From Pseudomonas sp. LFM046 (GTDB lineage Bacteria > Pseudomonadota > Gammaproteobacteria > Pseudomonadales > Pseudomonadaceae), in the NCBI RefSeq assembly GCF_000949385.2, contig NZ_JYKO02000001.1, forward strand, positions 1,078,620 through 1,142,619: 64,000 nt of DNA, written 5' to 3'. Position numbers and translations under genes: made by a program. Below are positions 23,827 to 32,944 of the stretch, in pieces. How positions within the stretch are numbered: position 1 is the first letter of the stretch; each line of letters starts with the position of its first letter. A model generated the notes under the pieces. It searched no databases. It was not told the DNA's origin and saw nothing but the letters and a program-made list of their open reading frames with translations.

Positions 23827-24753
23827 TCACACGCGGGCGCCGAGGCGTGCCTGAAGGGTTTGCAGCAGGCTTGCGGCCTGCTCGTGGAAGACGTCCAGCG
23901 CGGCGTCCACCAGGGCGGAGGAGGGCCGGTATTCCGGTCGGATCAGCTGTACCCGGAATGGGATCGAGGTGCCCAGGCGGCGCACCTGCAACCCGCGCCC
24001 GGCTTCGTCCAGGGCGCTCAGCGGGTTGACGATGGCCAGCCCCAGGCCCTGGCGGACCATGGCGCAGACCGAGGCGGCGGTGCTGGTCTCCACCACCATG
24101 CGGCGTTCCACCCCGGCGGCGAGGAAATGGGCGTCCAGGCTCTGCCGGTAGATGTCCAGGCCGGCGAGGCTGATGAAGGGCCGGTCATGGAAGTCGGCCA
24201 GCGTCAGCTCGGGCCTGGCCAGGAGTTCGTGGCCGTCCGGCAGCACGCAGACCATGTCTGCGGCGAACAGCGTCGAACCTCGGGTTCCGCGAGGCAGTAC
24301 GTCGGTTTCCGACAGCCCCAGATCGTGGCGCTGGCTGCTCAGGGACTCCTCCAGCAAGGGGGATTCCTGGGCGCTGATGGTCAGGCGCACGCCGGGGTGA
24401 CGTTCGAGAAAGGCCTGGCAGAAGGCGGGCAGCAGGGTCTGGGCGAAGACCGGCAGGCCGGTGATTGCCAACTGGCCCTGGTCGAAGCGGCGAATCGCCT
24501 GTGCCGCGCCGACGATGCGTTCCAGACCGGCGTAGGAGCGCTGCACTTCATCGAACAGCGCCAGGCCTTGGGCGGTGGGCGCCAGGCGGCCGCCTTCGCG
24601 GTCGAACAGGCGAAAGCCCAGCAGGTGCTCGAAGCGCGCCAGCTCGCGGCTCACCGTGGGCTGCGAGGTGAACAGCAGGCGCGCGGCGCCGGTCACGCTA
24701 CCGGCGGTCATGACCGCGCGGAAGACTTCGATATGGCGGATGGAGAGGTCCAT
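23827..24753 (-). CDS. lysR: LysR, activator of lysA
   Basis: A 308-residue LysR-type regulator. The winged HTH is at residues 3-62 (FRAVMTAGSVTGAARLLFTSQPTVSRELARFE, spread over helix 1 to the recognition helix) and the effector domain follows from about residue 90. It is divergent from the diaminopimelate decarboxylase gene with 120 bases between the starts, the same arrangement as lysR-lysA in E. coli, where LysR activates lysA when lysine is low. That context, not a distinct motif, supports the name. The shared intergenic region is AT-rich and should hold the operator. Confidence 0.8.
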   Translation of the reverse strand: MDLSIRHIEVFRAVMTAGSVTGAARLLFTSQPTVSRELARFEHLLGFRLFDREGGRLAPTAQGLALFDEVQRSYAGLERIVGAAQAIRRFDQGQLAITGLPVFAQTLLPAFCQAFLERHPGVRLTISAQESPLLEESLSSQRHDLGLSETDVLPRGTRGSTLFAADMVCVLPDGHELLARPELTLADFHDRPFISLAGLDIYRQSLDAHFLAAGVERRMVVETSTAASVCAMVRQGLGLAIVNPLSALDEAGRGLQVRRLGTSIPFRVQLIRPEYRPSSALVDAALDVFHEQAASLLQTLQARLGARV

Positions 24754-24873
24754 GGCAGCACTCGGGGTGGTGGTCAGTCCATATCAATAATGAATGGATG
24801 CCGCACAAATTGGTATTTTGTTGAATCGACTCGCCTCGCCATCATGGCGGCCATCCCGATTCTGGAGGCCACC

Positions 24874-26112
24874 ATGCGCCCGAACATTCCCGCCGCCACC
24901 CTTGCCAACCTCGCCCGTGAACACGGCACCCCGCTCTGGTGCTACGACGCCGCGGTGATCCGCGAGCGCATCGCCCAGCTCAAGGGTTTCGACGTGATCC
25001 GCTTCGCCCAGAAGGCCTGCTCCAACCTGAGCATCCTGCGCCTGATGCGTGAGCAAGGCGTGCAGGTGGACGCGGTGTCCCTCGGTGAAATCGAGCGCGC
25101 GCTGCTGGCCGGCTATTCGCCCAAGGGTGAACCGGCGGGTGTGGTGCTGACCTGCGACCTGTTGGATCGCCCCACCCTGAAGCGCGCGGTGGAGCTGGGT
25201 ATCGAGGTCAACGTCGGTTCCATCGACATGCTCACCCAACTCGGCCAGGAAAGCCCCGGTCATCGCGTCTGGCTGCGCATCAACCCGGGCTTCGGTCACG
25301 GCCACAGCCAGAAGACCAACACCGGCGGCGAGAACAGCAAGCACGGCATCTGGCACAGCCAGTTGGACGCCGCCATGGCGGTGATCCGCGACTACGGCCT
25401 GGTGCTGGTGGGGCTGCACATGCACATCGGTTCCGGTGTGGACTACAGCCACCTGGAGCAGGTCTGCGGCGCCATGGTGAACGCGGTGCGTGACCTGGGC
25501 TGCGACCTGGAGGCGATCTCCGCCGGTGGCGGCCTGTCCATCCCTTACCGCGAGGGTGATGCGCGCGTGGACATTCCGCGCTACGCCGAGCTGTGGAACC
25601 AGGCCCGCCGCGAAATCGAGGGCATCGTGAAGCATCCGGTGCGCCTGGAGCTGGAACCGGGCCGCTTCCTGGTGGCCGAATCCGGCTGCCTGCTCAGCGA
25701 AGTGCGCGCGGTGAAGGACGTGGGCGGCAATCACTTCATCCTGGTGGACGCCGGCTTCAACGACCTGATGCGCCCGTCCATGTACGGCAGCTTTCACGAC
25801 ATGACCCTGCTGGACGCCACCGGTAACCCGGCGACCGCCCCCCGGCGCCAGACCGTGGTGGCCGGCCCGCTGTGCGAATCCGGCGACGTCTTCACCCAGC
25901 ACGATGGCGGCCTGGTGGCCCCGCGTCCGCTGCCGGCGGCCCAGGTCGGCGACCTGCTGCTGATCCACGACACCGGTGCCTACGGCGCCTCCATGTCGTC
26001 CAACTACAACAGCCGTCCGCTGCTGCCGGAAGTGCTGGTGGAGGGTGACGAGGCCCGCCTGATCCGCCGCCGCCAGCCCCTGGCCGACCTGCTGGCGCTG
26101 GAGCAGTTCTGA
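24874..26112 (+). CDS. lysA: Diaminopimelate decarboxylase
   Basis: A 412-residue fold-type-III PLP enzyme that turns meso-diaminopimelate into lysine in the cytoplasm. The PLP lysine is in FAQKACSN near residue 51. HMHIGSG near 189, the glycine-rich phosphate clamp ISAGGGLS near 222, ELEPGRFLVAESG near 263, CESGDVF near 333 and the C-terminal DTGAYGASMSSNYN near 368 match the family. The ATG at 24874 has GGAGG eight bases upstream. It is divergent from lysR. Its length and the CESGDVF element fit LysA rather than ornithine or carboxynorspermidine decarboxylases. Confidence 0.9.
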   Translation: MRPNIPAATLANLAREHGTPLWCYDAAVIRERIAQLKGFDVIRFAQKACSNLSILRLMREQGVQVDAVSLGEIERALLAGYSPKGEPAGVVLTCDLLDRPTLKRAVELGIEVNVGSIDMLTQLGQESPGHRVWLRINPGFGHGHSQKTNTGGENSKHGIWHSQLDAAMAVIRDYGLVLVGLHMHIGSGVDYSHLEQVCGAMVNAVRDLGCDLEAISAGGGLSIPYREGDARVDIPRYAELWNQARREIEGIVKHPVRLELEPGRFLVAESGCLLSEVRAVKDVGGNHFILVDAGFNDLMRPSMYGSFHDMTLLDATGNPATAPRRQTVVAGPLCESGDVFTQHDGGLVAPRPLPAAQVGDLLLIHDTGAYGASMSSNYNSRPLLPEVLVEGDEARLIRRRQPLADLLALEQF

Positions 26113-26222
26113 ATCCCCTTGTGGAATTCCACCTTACTGACCGGAGCTGCCCCGGGTTCTCTAGTGGCGCATCCTACGAGACCCCTTTGCATACCCCTGT
26201 TCAATCCGCACAATGCGGCGCC

Positions 26223-27329
26223 ATGACGTTCGATTCCCCCCTCGCCGCCTACCAACACGCCCTGGAGCAGGGCGGCTTCCAGCCTGATCCTGCGCAACGC
26301 CATGCGGTCGACCTGCTACAGGCCTGCCATGAGGCGTTGCACCGGGCCGGCGAGGTTTCCGGCGTCTATCTCTGGGGCCCGGTCGGGCGCGGCAAGACCT
26401 GGCTGATGGACCGCTTCCACCAGAGCCTCAAGGTTCCGGCTCGGCGCCAGCATTTCCATCACTTCATGCAATGGGTCCACCAGCGCTTGTTCCAGCTCAC
26501 CGGCACCCCCGACCCTCTTCATGCCCTGGCTCGGGAACTGGGCCGGGACGTGCGGGTGCTCTGCTTCGACGAGCTGTTCGTCAACGATATCGGCGACGCC
26601 ATGCTGCTCGGCCGTCTGCTGCAACTGATGTTCGAGGAAGGGGTGGCCATGGTCGCCACTTCCAACCAGCCACCGCAGCAGCTCTATGCCGACGGCTTCA
26701 ACCGCGAGCGTTTCCTCCCGGCCATTGCCGCCATCGAGCGGCATATGCAGGTGGTGGCAGTGGACGGCGGCCAGGACCATCGCTTGCATCCCGGTGCCGC
26801 CCATACCCGCTACTGGGTGGCTGAACCCGGCAGGCCCAGCGCGTTGACGGAGGTGTTCGAACGGCTGGCGGCAGGGCAGGCGGCATCCGATGCTCCGGTG
26901 GAGCTGGGCCATCGCCCGGTGCCCGTGGTGCGCCAGTGTGCGGCGGCGGCCTGGTTCCGCTATGCCGACCTCTGCCAGCAGCCCCTGGCGGCGCTGGACT
27001 TCATCGCCCTGTGCGACCGTTTCCCGGCCATTCTGCTCAGCGACGTGCCCAACCTCAGCGCCGCCCGGCGCGAGGGCCGCATCGCCCGGGGCACCGAGGA
27101 TGGCGCCGAGCGAGTGGCCGCAGGTGACCGCGAATTGCCGCAGCTCTCGGTGCACGACGACGGCGTGCGCCGCTTCATCGCCCTGGTGGACGAATGCTAC
27201 GACCGCCGCGTGCCCCTCTATCTGGAGGCAGCCGTAGCCCTGGACAGCCTCTATACCGAGGGCTATCTGGAGTTCCCCTTCCGCCGAACCTCGAGCCGCC
27301 TGCGGGAAATGCAGCTGGCGCGCTTCTGA
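26223..27329 (+). CDS. zapE: AFG1-type ATPase, ZapE-like
   Basis: A 368-residue AFG1-like P-loop ATPase. Walker A is GPVGRGKT near residue 51 and Walker B is VLCFDELFVND near 113, followed by the sensor-like VATSNQPPQQLY near 147, the family signature. ZapE proteins act at the inner face of the membrane at the division ring in E. coli. The motif set is complete. The gene stands alone between lysA and a convergent HbpS-like gene. Pseudomonas usually has a zapE near the mucAB-proximal backbone elsewhere, so this may be a second copy; that is from memory. Confidence 0.85.
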   Translation: MTFDSPLAAYQHALEQGGFQPDPAQRHAVDLLQACHEALHRAGEVSGVYLWGPVGRGKTWLMDRFHQSLKVPARRQHFHHFMQWVHQRLFQLTGTPDPLHALARELGRDVRVLCFDELFVNDIGDAMLLGRLLQLMFEEGVAMVATSNQPPQQLYADGFNRERFLPAIAAIERHMQVVAVDGGQDHRLHPGAAHTRYWVAEPGRPSALTEVFERLAAGQAASDAPVELGHRPVPVVRQCAAAAWFRYADLCQQPLAALDFIALCDRFPAILLSDVPNLSAARREGRIARGTEDGAERVAAGDRELPQLSVHDDGVRRFIALVDECYDRRVPLYLEAAVALDSLYTEGYLEFPFRRTSSRLREMQLARF

Positions 27330-27338
27330 CGCCAGGCG

Positions 27339-27824
27339 CTACTTGAGCTGACCCTTCACCGTCTCCAGCGCGGCCACGGCGCACTGTTCGTCAAGATGGC
27401 CACCTGGCGCTCCGGCCACACCCACGGCACCGATCACCTCGTCGCCCACCTTGATCGGAACCCCTCCCGCCAGGATCAGGAAGCCGTCGATCATCGGCAG
27501 GAACTGGGCGGCGGGATTCTTCTGCACGTTCTCCAGCATCTCGGCGGTGGTGCGCTTGGTCGAGGCGGAGGTGTAGGCCTTGCGCCGGCTGGAGTCCAGC
27601 GTGTGCGGGCCGGCCTTGTCCGCGCGCATCACCACGCGGATGCTGCCGGCGCGGTCCACCACCGTGGCGGCGACGTTGTAGCCCTTGGCGGTGCAGGCCT
27701 GCACGGCGGCGCTGGCGATTTCGGCGGCGAGCGAAAGGGTGACGTTCTTTTCGCTGGCGACTTCGGCGTGAACGGCGAGGCTGACCGCCAGGCTGCCCAG
27801 GACAAGGAACTGGAGTGGTTTCAT
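27339..27824 (-). CDS. Secreted GlcG/HbpS-family protein
   Basis: A 161-residue protein with a signal peptide at residues 1-20 (LVLGSLAVSLAVHA) and a single GlcG/HbpS (formerly DUF336) domain. VVDRAGSIRVVMRADKAG near residue 54, KAYTSASTKRTTAEM near 81 and the terminal GGVPIKVGDEVIGAVGVAG near 118 are the family landmarks. Members bind haem or cobalamin-like ligands or act as accessory proteins of catabolic operons. Export points to the periplasm. It converges on zapE with nine bases between the stops. No operator matching the island's dyad is complete in front of it. Confidence 0.88.
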   Translation of the reverse strand: MKPLQFLVLGSLAVSLAVHAEVASEKNVTLSLAAEIASAAVQACTAKGYNVAATVVDRAGSIRVVMRADKAGPHTLDSSRRKAYTSASTKRTTAEMLENVQKNPAAQFLPMIDGFLILAGGVPIKVGDEVIGAVGVAGAPGGHLDEQCAVAALETVKGQLK

Positions 27825-28044
27825 CGGGTATCTCCTGTCGCGACCGGGGGCGGCCGCTGCCATCGAGCAGGGGACAGGGACGGCAGGACGATGTCGCCTC
27901 GTAGGCGTTGGCCGTGCATTTGAGCCTAGCCAGCCTGGCGGATTTCTGTGAGCCGCCGGGCAGCGTGCAACGGGGAATTGCTCCCCGCAGGGCCGTGCCC
28001 GACACTAGACTCCTTTCATTCCCCACCAAGAAGGAACGTCTCCC

Positions 28045-28497
28045 GTGTCCCCACGCCAAGAAGACAGCTGGGCCCAGATCTGCCTGGCCGCCGGCCTCGA
28101 TCCGGAGAAGCGCCTGGCCGCCCGCCAGGCGGTGCTCGGCCATGCCAATGCCCTGGATTGCACCCTCTACCGCCCGGACGATAACGACCTGGACGCCGAA
28201 GAGGAGGACCTGGGGGATGCGCGCATCCTCTTCACCGGCCCCTTCCAGGTTCCGGCGCAGTGGAGCGTTCAGGAGCGTGAGGATTACTTCGGCGATATCG
28301 ACCCCGCGTCCTTCGTTACTGCGCTGATCGAATGCGAGGCCGACCCGGCGAGTCGCGATTTCTTCCTGGCCGATGCCGGCGATTTCGTCGCGGTGGTCAT
28401 GGCCAGCGGCGACGTGCAGATGTTCTACCTGTACGACTGCAGCGAAGACGAAGACGGCCTGCACTGCGTGCTGGTGCGGGAGGATGAAGAGGGCTGA
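28045..28497 (+). CDS. Acidic protein of unknown function
   Basis: A 150-residue, strongly acidic soluble protein with no signal peptide or membrane segment. It starts with GTG, with AAGGAA eleven bases upstream. Visible features are an acidic linker DDNDLDAEEEDLGD at about residues 48-62 and a C-terminal beta-rich portion (FVAVVMASGDVQMFYLYDCSEDEDG). I do not recognise the family. It is monocistronic and lies between the HbpS-like gene and a dispersed repeat. Its even codon use, like that of its neighbours, argues for a genuine long-resident gene. Confidence 0.75.
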   Translation: MSPRQEDSWAQICLAAGLDPEKRLAARQAVLGHANALDCTLYRPDDNDLDAEEEDLGDARILFTGPFQVPAQWSVQEREDYFGDIDPASFVTALIECEADPASRDFFLADAGDFVAVVMASGDVQMFYLYDCSEDEDGLHCVLVREDEEG

Positions 28498-28509
28498 ATG
28501 CCGTGGCGG

Positions 28510-28603
28510 GTAGGGTGGGTTTCAGCCCACGCTGACGTCCATTGCTGGGACTTCCAGGGGCAGGACTGCGTCCTGCTTGGCGATTGAAATCGCCCCTACA
28601 GGG
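28510..28603. repeat. Dispersed Pseudomonas intergenic repeat
   Basis: The element opens with GTAGGGTGGGTTTCAGCCCAC and ends with ATCGCCCCTACAGGGA, the latter also present near 54369 and 61042. It fills the gap between the unknown acidic gene and the kinase gene. Confidence 0.6.
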
Positions 28604-28642
28604 ATGGTGCCTCCGACCGGTGCGGAGCTGGGTGAGGGCCCC

Positions 28643-31600
28643 TCAGCGCAGGCTCACATGCCGACTGATCAGGGCCCGCAGCGCGGCGGGTTTGACCGGC
28701 TTGGCCAGGTAGTCGAGGCCGGCGGCGTGGACTTCGGCCACCAGTTCGGCGCGGCCGTCGGCGCTGATCACCACGCCGGGGAGCGGTTCGCCCAGACGGG
28801 TACGCAGCCAGGCCATGAGCTCGGTGCCGGTTTCCCCTTCATCCAGGTGGTAGTCCACCAGCGCCAGTTGCGGGCGTACTTCCTCGGCCAGCAGGTGTTC
28901 GCACTCCAGGCGGTTGCGCGCGGTCCAGACCTGGCAGCCCCAGCGTGACAACAGGCTGTGCATGCCGGTGAGGATGCTGTCCTCATTGTCGATGCACAGC
29001 ACCTGCGTGCCATTGAGTGCCTGGCCGTTGGTGTCCGCCTGCTTCTGCACCACGGGCGACGGCTGTTGAGCGCGGGCCAGCGGCACAGTGACACTGAACA
29101 CGCTGCCCTTGCCCGGCCAGGAGCGCACTTCCAGTGTGTGGCCGAGCACCCGGCAGAGGCCGTCGGCGATGGCCAGGCCCAGGCCCAGGCCTTTCTCGGC
29201 CCGAGTCTGGTGGCTGTCCAGGCGCTTGAACTCCTCGAAGATCACCTTGCGTTTGTCTTCCGGAATGCCGGGGCCGCGGTCCCAGACTTCCAGGCGCAGG
29301 TTGTCACCGTCGCGCCGCGCTCCGAGCAGCACGCGGCCCCGGGCGTAGCGGAAGGCGTTGGTGAGGAAGTTCTGCAGCACGCGGCGCAGCAGCTTCATGT
29401 CGCTTTCCACCCGCAGCTTGCTGCCCCGCAGGCGGAAGTCCATGCCCTGTTCCTGGGCCAGTACCTTGAATTCGGCGCCCAGGGTGTCGAACAGCGAGGC
29501 CAGGGGGAAGGCGGTGCGGTCCGGCGTGACGCGGCCACTTTCCAGGCGTGAGATGTCCAGCAGGTCGGTGATCAGGTCTTCCGCCGAACGCAACGAGCTG
29601 TCCAGGTGATTGACCAGTTCGCGGGCTTCACGGGGCAGGGCGTCCTGCTGGTGGCCGAGGGCGGCGGAGAACAGCCGTGCGGCGTTCAGCGGCTGCATCA
29701 GGTCGTGGCTGACGGCAGCGAGGAAGCGGGTCTTGGACTGGTTGGCCGATTCCGCCGTGCCTTTGGCTTCGGTCAGCGCCTGGTTGAGCTGCGACAGTTC
29801 CTGGGTGCGCTCGGCGACCCGCTGTTCCAGGCCTTCGTTGGCGCCCTTGAGGTCTCGCTCGGCCTGGCGGTAGGCGGTGATGTCGGTGAAGCTCATGACG
29901 AACCCGCCACCGGGCATGGGGTTGCCGATCAGCTCGATCACCCGGCCATTGGGGAACAGCCGCTCGGAGGTGTGGGGCGTGCCCTGGCGCATCCAGAACA
30001 GGCGCCGGGCGACATGGGCTTCCACTTCTCCCGGCCCGCAGAGGCCGCGCTCGGCGTTGTAGCGGATGATGTCGGCGATGGGCCGGCCAACGCTGATCAG
30101 CCCGTCGGGATAGTCGAACAGTTCCAGGTAGCGACGGTTCCAGGCCACCAGGCGCAGGGACTGGTCCACCACGCTGATGCCCTGGGTGATGTTCTCGATG
30201 GCGCCTTGCAGCAGGGCGCGGTTGAACTGCAGCACCTCCGAGGCTTCGTCGGCAATGCGCACCACGTCTTCCACCTGCATCTCGCGGCCTTCGATGGCGG
30301 CCTTCACCACGGCCCGCGCCGAGGAGGCGCCGAGCACGCCGGCGAGCAGGCGTTCGGTGTGGGTGATCCAGTCCTGGTTGGCGTTCTGCGCCGGGTTGAA
30401 GCTGATCCCCAGGCGGTAGGCGAAGCGGATGAAGCTCTGCCGTGCCCGCTCCTCACCGACGAAGCGCGAGGCGAGCATCAGCAGGTCGTCCACCTGGACC
30501 GCCAGCAGGGTGCGCGAGCTGGCGCGTGCGGAGACCTGCTGGCCGACGAAACGGCTGGCCTGCCAGTGCTCAGAGACGCGGGTGCGGGAGAAGACCGACA
30601 CCCAGGCGAAGAGAATCCAGTTGCCGGCCAGCGACAGCACCACGCCTTGGGTCAGGGGCTGGATGGGCAGGTTCAGGGGGTTGTCGATCAGCCAGGAGAG
30701 GCCGGGGAAGTTCTCCAGGGGCCAGCCCAGGCCCCGTGCCACCACCGGCAACACCAGGGTGTAGGCCCAGAGCGCGGCACCGGCGGCGAGGCCGGCGAAT
30801 ACGCCACGGCGGTTGGCCTGTTTCCAGAACAGCGCGCCGATCATCGCCGGGCCCAGCTGGGCGATGGAGGCGAAGGCGATCTGGCCGATGGTCGCCAGGC
30901 TCGCGGTGGAGCCGAGCAGGCGGTAGCTGACATAGCCGAGCAGGATGATGACGACGATGCTCACCCGGCGGACCGAGAGCATCCAGTGGCGGAACACCTC
31001 GAACGGCCGCTCGGCGTTCTGCCGGCGCAGCAGCCAGGGCAGCAACATGTCGTTGGAGACCATGGTGGAGAGCGCCACGGCTTCCACGATCACCATGCCG
31101 GTGGCGGCCGACGCACCGCCAATGAAGGCCAGCAGGGCGAGTGCCGGACGGGCCTCGGCCAGCGGCAGGCTGATGACGAAGGAGTCCGGGATCACGCCGT
31201 TGGGCAGCAGCATCTGGCCGGCCAGGGCAATGGGCACCACGAAGAGCGCGGCCAGGGCCAGGTAGATCGGGAAGACCCAGCGCGCCTGGCGCAGGTCCTT
31301 CGGCTCGATGTTTTCCACCACGGTGACGTGGAACTGGCGGGGCAGGCAGATGATGGCGAGCATGGCCAGGCCCGTCTGCACCAGGAGCGAAGACCAGTCC
31401 AGGGACTGCGACCAGTAGTGCTCCAGTTGCGGGGCGCTGCGGGCGCGGGCGAACAGGTCATCGACGCCGTCGAAAAGTCCGAAGGTTACATAGGCACCTA
31501 CGGCGAGGAAGGCCAGCAGTTTCACCAGGGATTCGAAGGCAATGGCCAGCACCATGCCCCGGTGGTGCTCAGTGGCGTCGAGGTTGCGGGTGCCGAACAG

Positions 31601-32122
31601 GATGGTGAACAGGGCCAGCACCAGGGACACGATGAGCGCGGTGTCCTGGGCGCGAGTGCCGGAAGAGTCGGCGCCGGAGCCGATCAGCAGGTTCACGCCG
31701 AGGACGATGCCCTTGAGCTGCAGGGCGATGTACGGCAGCACGCTGACCAGGCAGATCAGCGCCACCACCACCGCGAGGGACTGGGACTTGCCGTAGCGGG
31801 CGGCGATGAAGTCGGCGATGGAGGTGATGTTTTCCTGCTTGCTGATCAGCACCATCTTTTGCACCACCCAGGGCGCCAGCAGCAGCAGAAGCATGGGACC
31901 GAGGTAGATGGGCACGAAGTTCCAGATCTGCCCGGCAGCCTGGCCGACGGCGCCGAAGAAGGTCCAGCTGGTGCAATACACCGCCAGCGACAGGCTGTAG
32001 ACCCAGGCGCGCATGCGCGGCGAAAGCGGCGTGCGGCGGCGATCGCCATAGAATGCGATGGCGAAGAGGATGGCCATATAGAGGAAGGCGACCGTGGCGA
32101 TCAGCCCGCTGGACAGCGACAT
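28643..32122 (-). CDS. mxtR: Hybrid sensor kinase with sodium/solute-symporter domain (MxtR/CrbS type)
   Basis: A 1159-residue hybrid histidine kinase. Residues about 1-500 form a 13-helix sodium/proline-symporter-like (SSS) domain; next comes a PAS domain (NITQGISVVDQSLRLVAWN), a short coiled coil, the dimerisation/phosphoacceptor segment AAVSHDLMQPLNAARL near residue 800, an ATPase domain (DRGPGIPE, GLGLGLAI) and a C-terminal receiver with the phospho-Asp in LALVDYHLDEG. This architecture, and its place before a GNAT, an AraC and a TonB-receptor gene, fit P. aeruginosa PA3271 (MxtR, CrbS in other species), which with the response regulator ErdR/CrbR controls acetate use. The partner regulator is not in this window. 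The ATG at 32122 gives a proper first transmembrane helix. Confidence 0.85.
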   Translation of the reverse strand: MSLSSGLIATVAFLYMAILFAIAFYGDRRRTPLSPRMRAWVYSLSLAVYCTSWTFFGAVGQAAGQIWNFVPIYLGPMLLLLLAPWVVQKMVLISKQENITSIADFIAARYGKSQSLAVVVALICLVSVLPYIALQLKGIVLGVNLLIGSGADSSGTRAQDTALIVSLVLALFTILFGTRNLDATEHHRGMVLAIAFESLVKLLAFLAVGAYVTFGLFDGVDDLFARARSAPQLEHYWSQSLDWSSLLVQTGLAMLAIICLPRQFHVTVVENIEPKDLRQARWVFPIYLALAALFVVPIALAGQMLLPNGVIPDSFVISLPLAEARPALALLAFIGGASAATGMVIVEAVALSTMVSNDMLLPWLLRRQNAERPFEVFRHWMLSVRRVSIVVIILLGYVSYRLLGSTASLATIGQIAFASIAQLGPAMIGALFWKQANRRGVFAGLAAGAALWAYTLVLPVVARGLGWPLENFPGLSWLIDNPLNLPIQPLTQGVVLSLAGNWILFAWVSVFSRTRVSEHWQASRFVGQQVSARASSRTLLAVQVDDLLMLASRFVGEERARQSFIRFAYRLGISFNPAQNANQDWITHTERLLAGVLGASSARAVVKAAIEGREMQVEDVVRIADEASEVLQFNRALLQGAIENITQGISVVDQSLRLVAWNRRYLELFDYPDGLISVGRPIADIIRYNAERGLCGPGEVEAHVARRLFWMRQGTPHTSERLFPNGRVIELIGNPMPGGGFVMSFTDITAYRQAERDLKGANEGLEQRVAERTQELSQLNQALTEAKGTAESANQSKTRFLAAVSHDLMQPLNAARLFSAALGHQQDALPREARELVNHLDSSLRSAEDLITDLLDISRLESGRVTPDRTAFPLASLFDTLGAEFKVLAQEQGMDFRLRGSKLRVESDMKLLRRVLQNFLTNAFRYARGRVLLGARRDGDNLRLEVWDRGPGIPEDKRKVIFEEFKRLDSHQTRAEKGLGLGLAIADGLCRVLGHTLEVRSWPGKGSVFSVTVPLARAQQPSPVVQKQADTNGQALNGTQVLCIDNEDSILTGMHSLLSRWGCQVWTARNRLECEHLLAEEVRPQLALVDYHLDEGETGTELMAWLRTRLGEPLPGVVISADGRAELVAEVHAAGLDYLAKPVKPAALRALISRHVSLR

Positions 32123-32206
32123 TGCAACTCCGGATGGTGCGTTGGCGAGCGGTGCCCGCCGGATTCGACTTCCAGCAGTTTCGCACCAAAATCGGCAATT
32201 CGTCAG

Positions 32207-32257
32207 GCGGCTGCGACCAAGGTCGCAGCCGCTCTTGAGCCCCCGCAGCGGGGCTGT
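32207..32257 (-). other. Tandem hairpins in the leader of the sensor-kinase gene
   Basis: GCGGCTGCGACC-AA-GGTCGCAGCCGC is a perfect 12-bp stem at 32207-32232, followed by AGCCCC-loop-GGGGCT at 32238-32255. They lie 85-133 bases upstream of the kinase start. Whether they are transcribed with it is unknown. Confidence 0.4.
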
Positions 32258-32371
32258 TAGCGTGCTCTTTCGCCCGCGCCGTTTCATCTGTCTCGCGTGG
32301 GCGCCTGCACGGCACTTGCGCTTTACGCGACGTCTCATCCGGCAGGGTCTTAACGCCTGAGGAGGGCGCAG

Positions 32372-32941
32372 ATGTTCAATCCACAACCGGTCACCCTGCA
32401 GCGTGGCGCCTTGCGCCTCGATCCGCTGGTGGAGGCCGATATCCCGGCGCTGGTCACCCTGGCCGAGGCCAACCGCGAAGCCCTGATCTACATGAACGGC
32501 CCGCTGCGCCCGGATTGGTACCGTCAGGGCCTGGCCGCCCAACGGGAAGAACGGGCGGTGATCTTCACCATCCGCCTGGGCGACAAGCTGGTGGGCACCA
32601 CCCGCTTCGCCGATTTCATGCCCAGCCTGCCGGCCGCCGAAATCGGCTGGACCTGGCTCGCCGCCGGCGAGCACGGCACCGGCCTGAACGCGTCGATCAA
32701 GTACCTGATGCTGCGCCACGCCTTCGAGGAGTGGCAGCTGGTGCGGGTGCAGCTGAAGACCGCCGCCAGCAACCTGCGCTCCCAGCGCGCCATCGAGAAA
32801 CTCGGCGCCCAGCGTGAGGGCGTGCTGCGCAACCACCGCCGCTTGTCCGACGGCCGTCTCGACGACAGCGTCCTCTACAGCATCACCGACCGCGACTGGC
32901 CGGAGGTGAAGCAACGCCTGGAGGCGCTGTTCAGCGCATAG
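32372..32941 (+). CDS. GNAT-family N-acetyltransferase (RimJ/RimL-like)
   Basis: A 189-residue GNAT acetyltransferase of the RimJ/RimL-like group, residues about 10-160. The beta-4/alpha-3 region has TTRFADFMPSLPAAEIGWTWL and the acetyl-CoA loop region lies near GTGLNASIKYLML, ending with the family's late strand element ASNLRSQRAIEKLGAQREGVLRNH. It transfers an acetyl group from acetyl-CoA to an amine of a protein or small molecule; the target is unknown. The start at 32372 has GGAGGGCGCAG before it. The next gene starts three bases after its stop. Confidence 0.88.
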   Translation: MFNPQPVTLQRGALRLDPLVEADIPALVTLAEANREALIYMNGPLRPDWYRQGLAAQREERAVIFTIRLGDKLVGTTRFADFMPSLPAAEIGWTWLAAGEHGTGLNASIKYLMLRHAFEEWQLVRVQLKTAASNLRSQRAIEKLGAQREGVLRNHRRLSDGRLDDSVLYSITDRDWPEVKQRLEALFSA

Positions 32942-32944
32942 GCC

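Noticed and set aside
27886-27893. GGACGATG half-site upstream of the HbpS-like gene
   Set aside because: The TAGTC half is missing at the proper spacing, so it is not counted as a fifth dyad operator.
29606-32260. An 884-codon plus-strand frame antisense to the sensor kinase
   Set aside because: Its composition is that of a GC-rich shadow, and the kinase on the minus strand is complete.
32123-32371. A CrcZ/CrcY-type small RNA in the kinase leader
   Set aside because: No row of CA-rich Hfq motifs is present; only two hairpins are seen.
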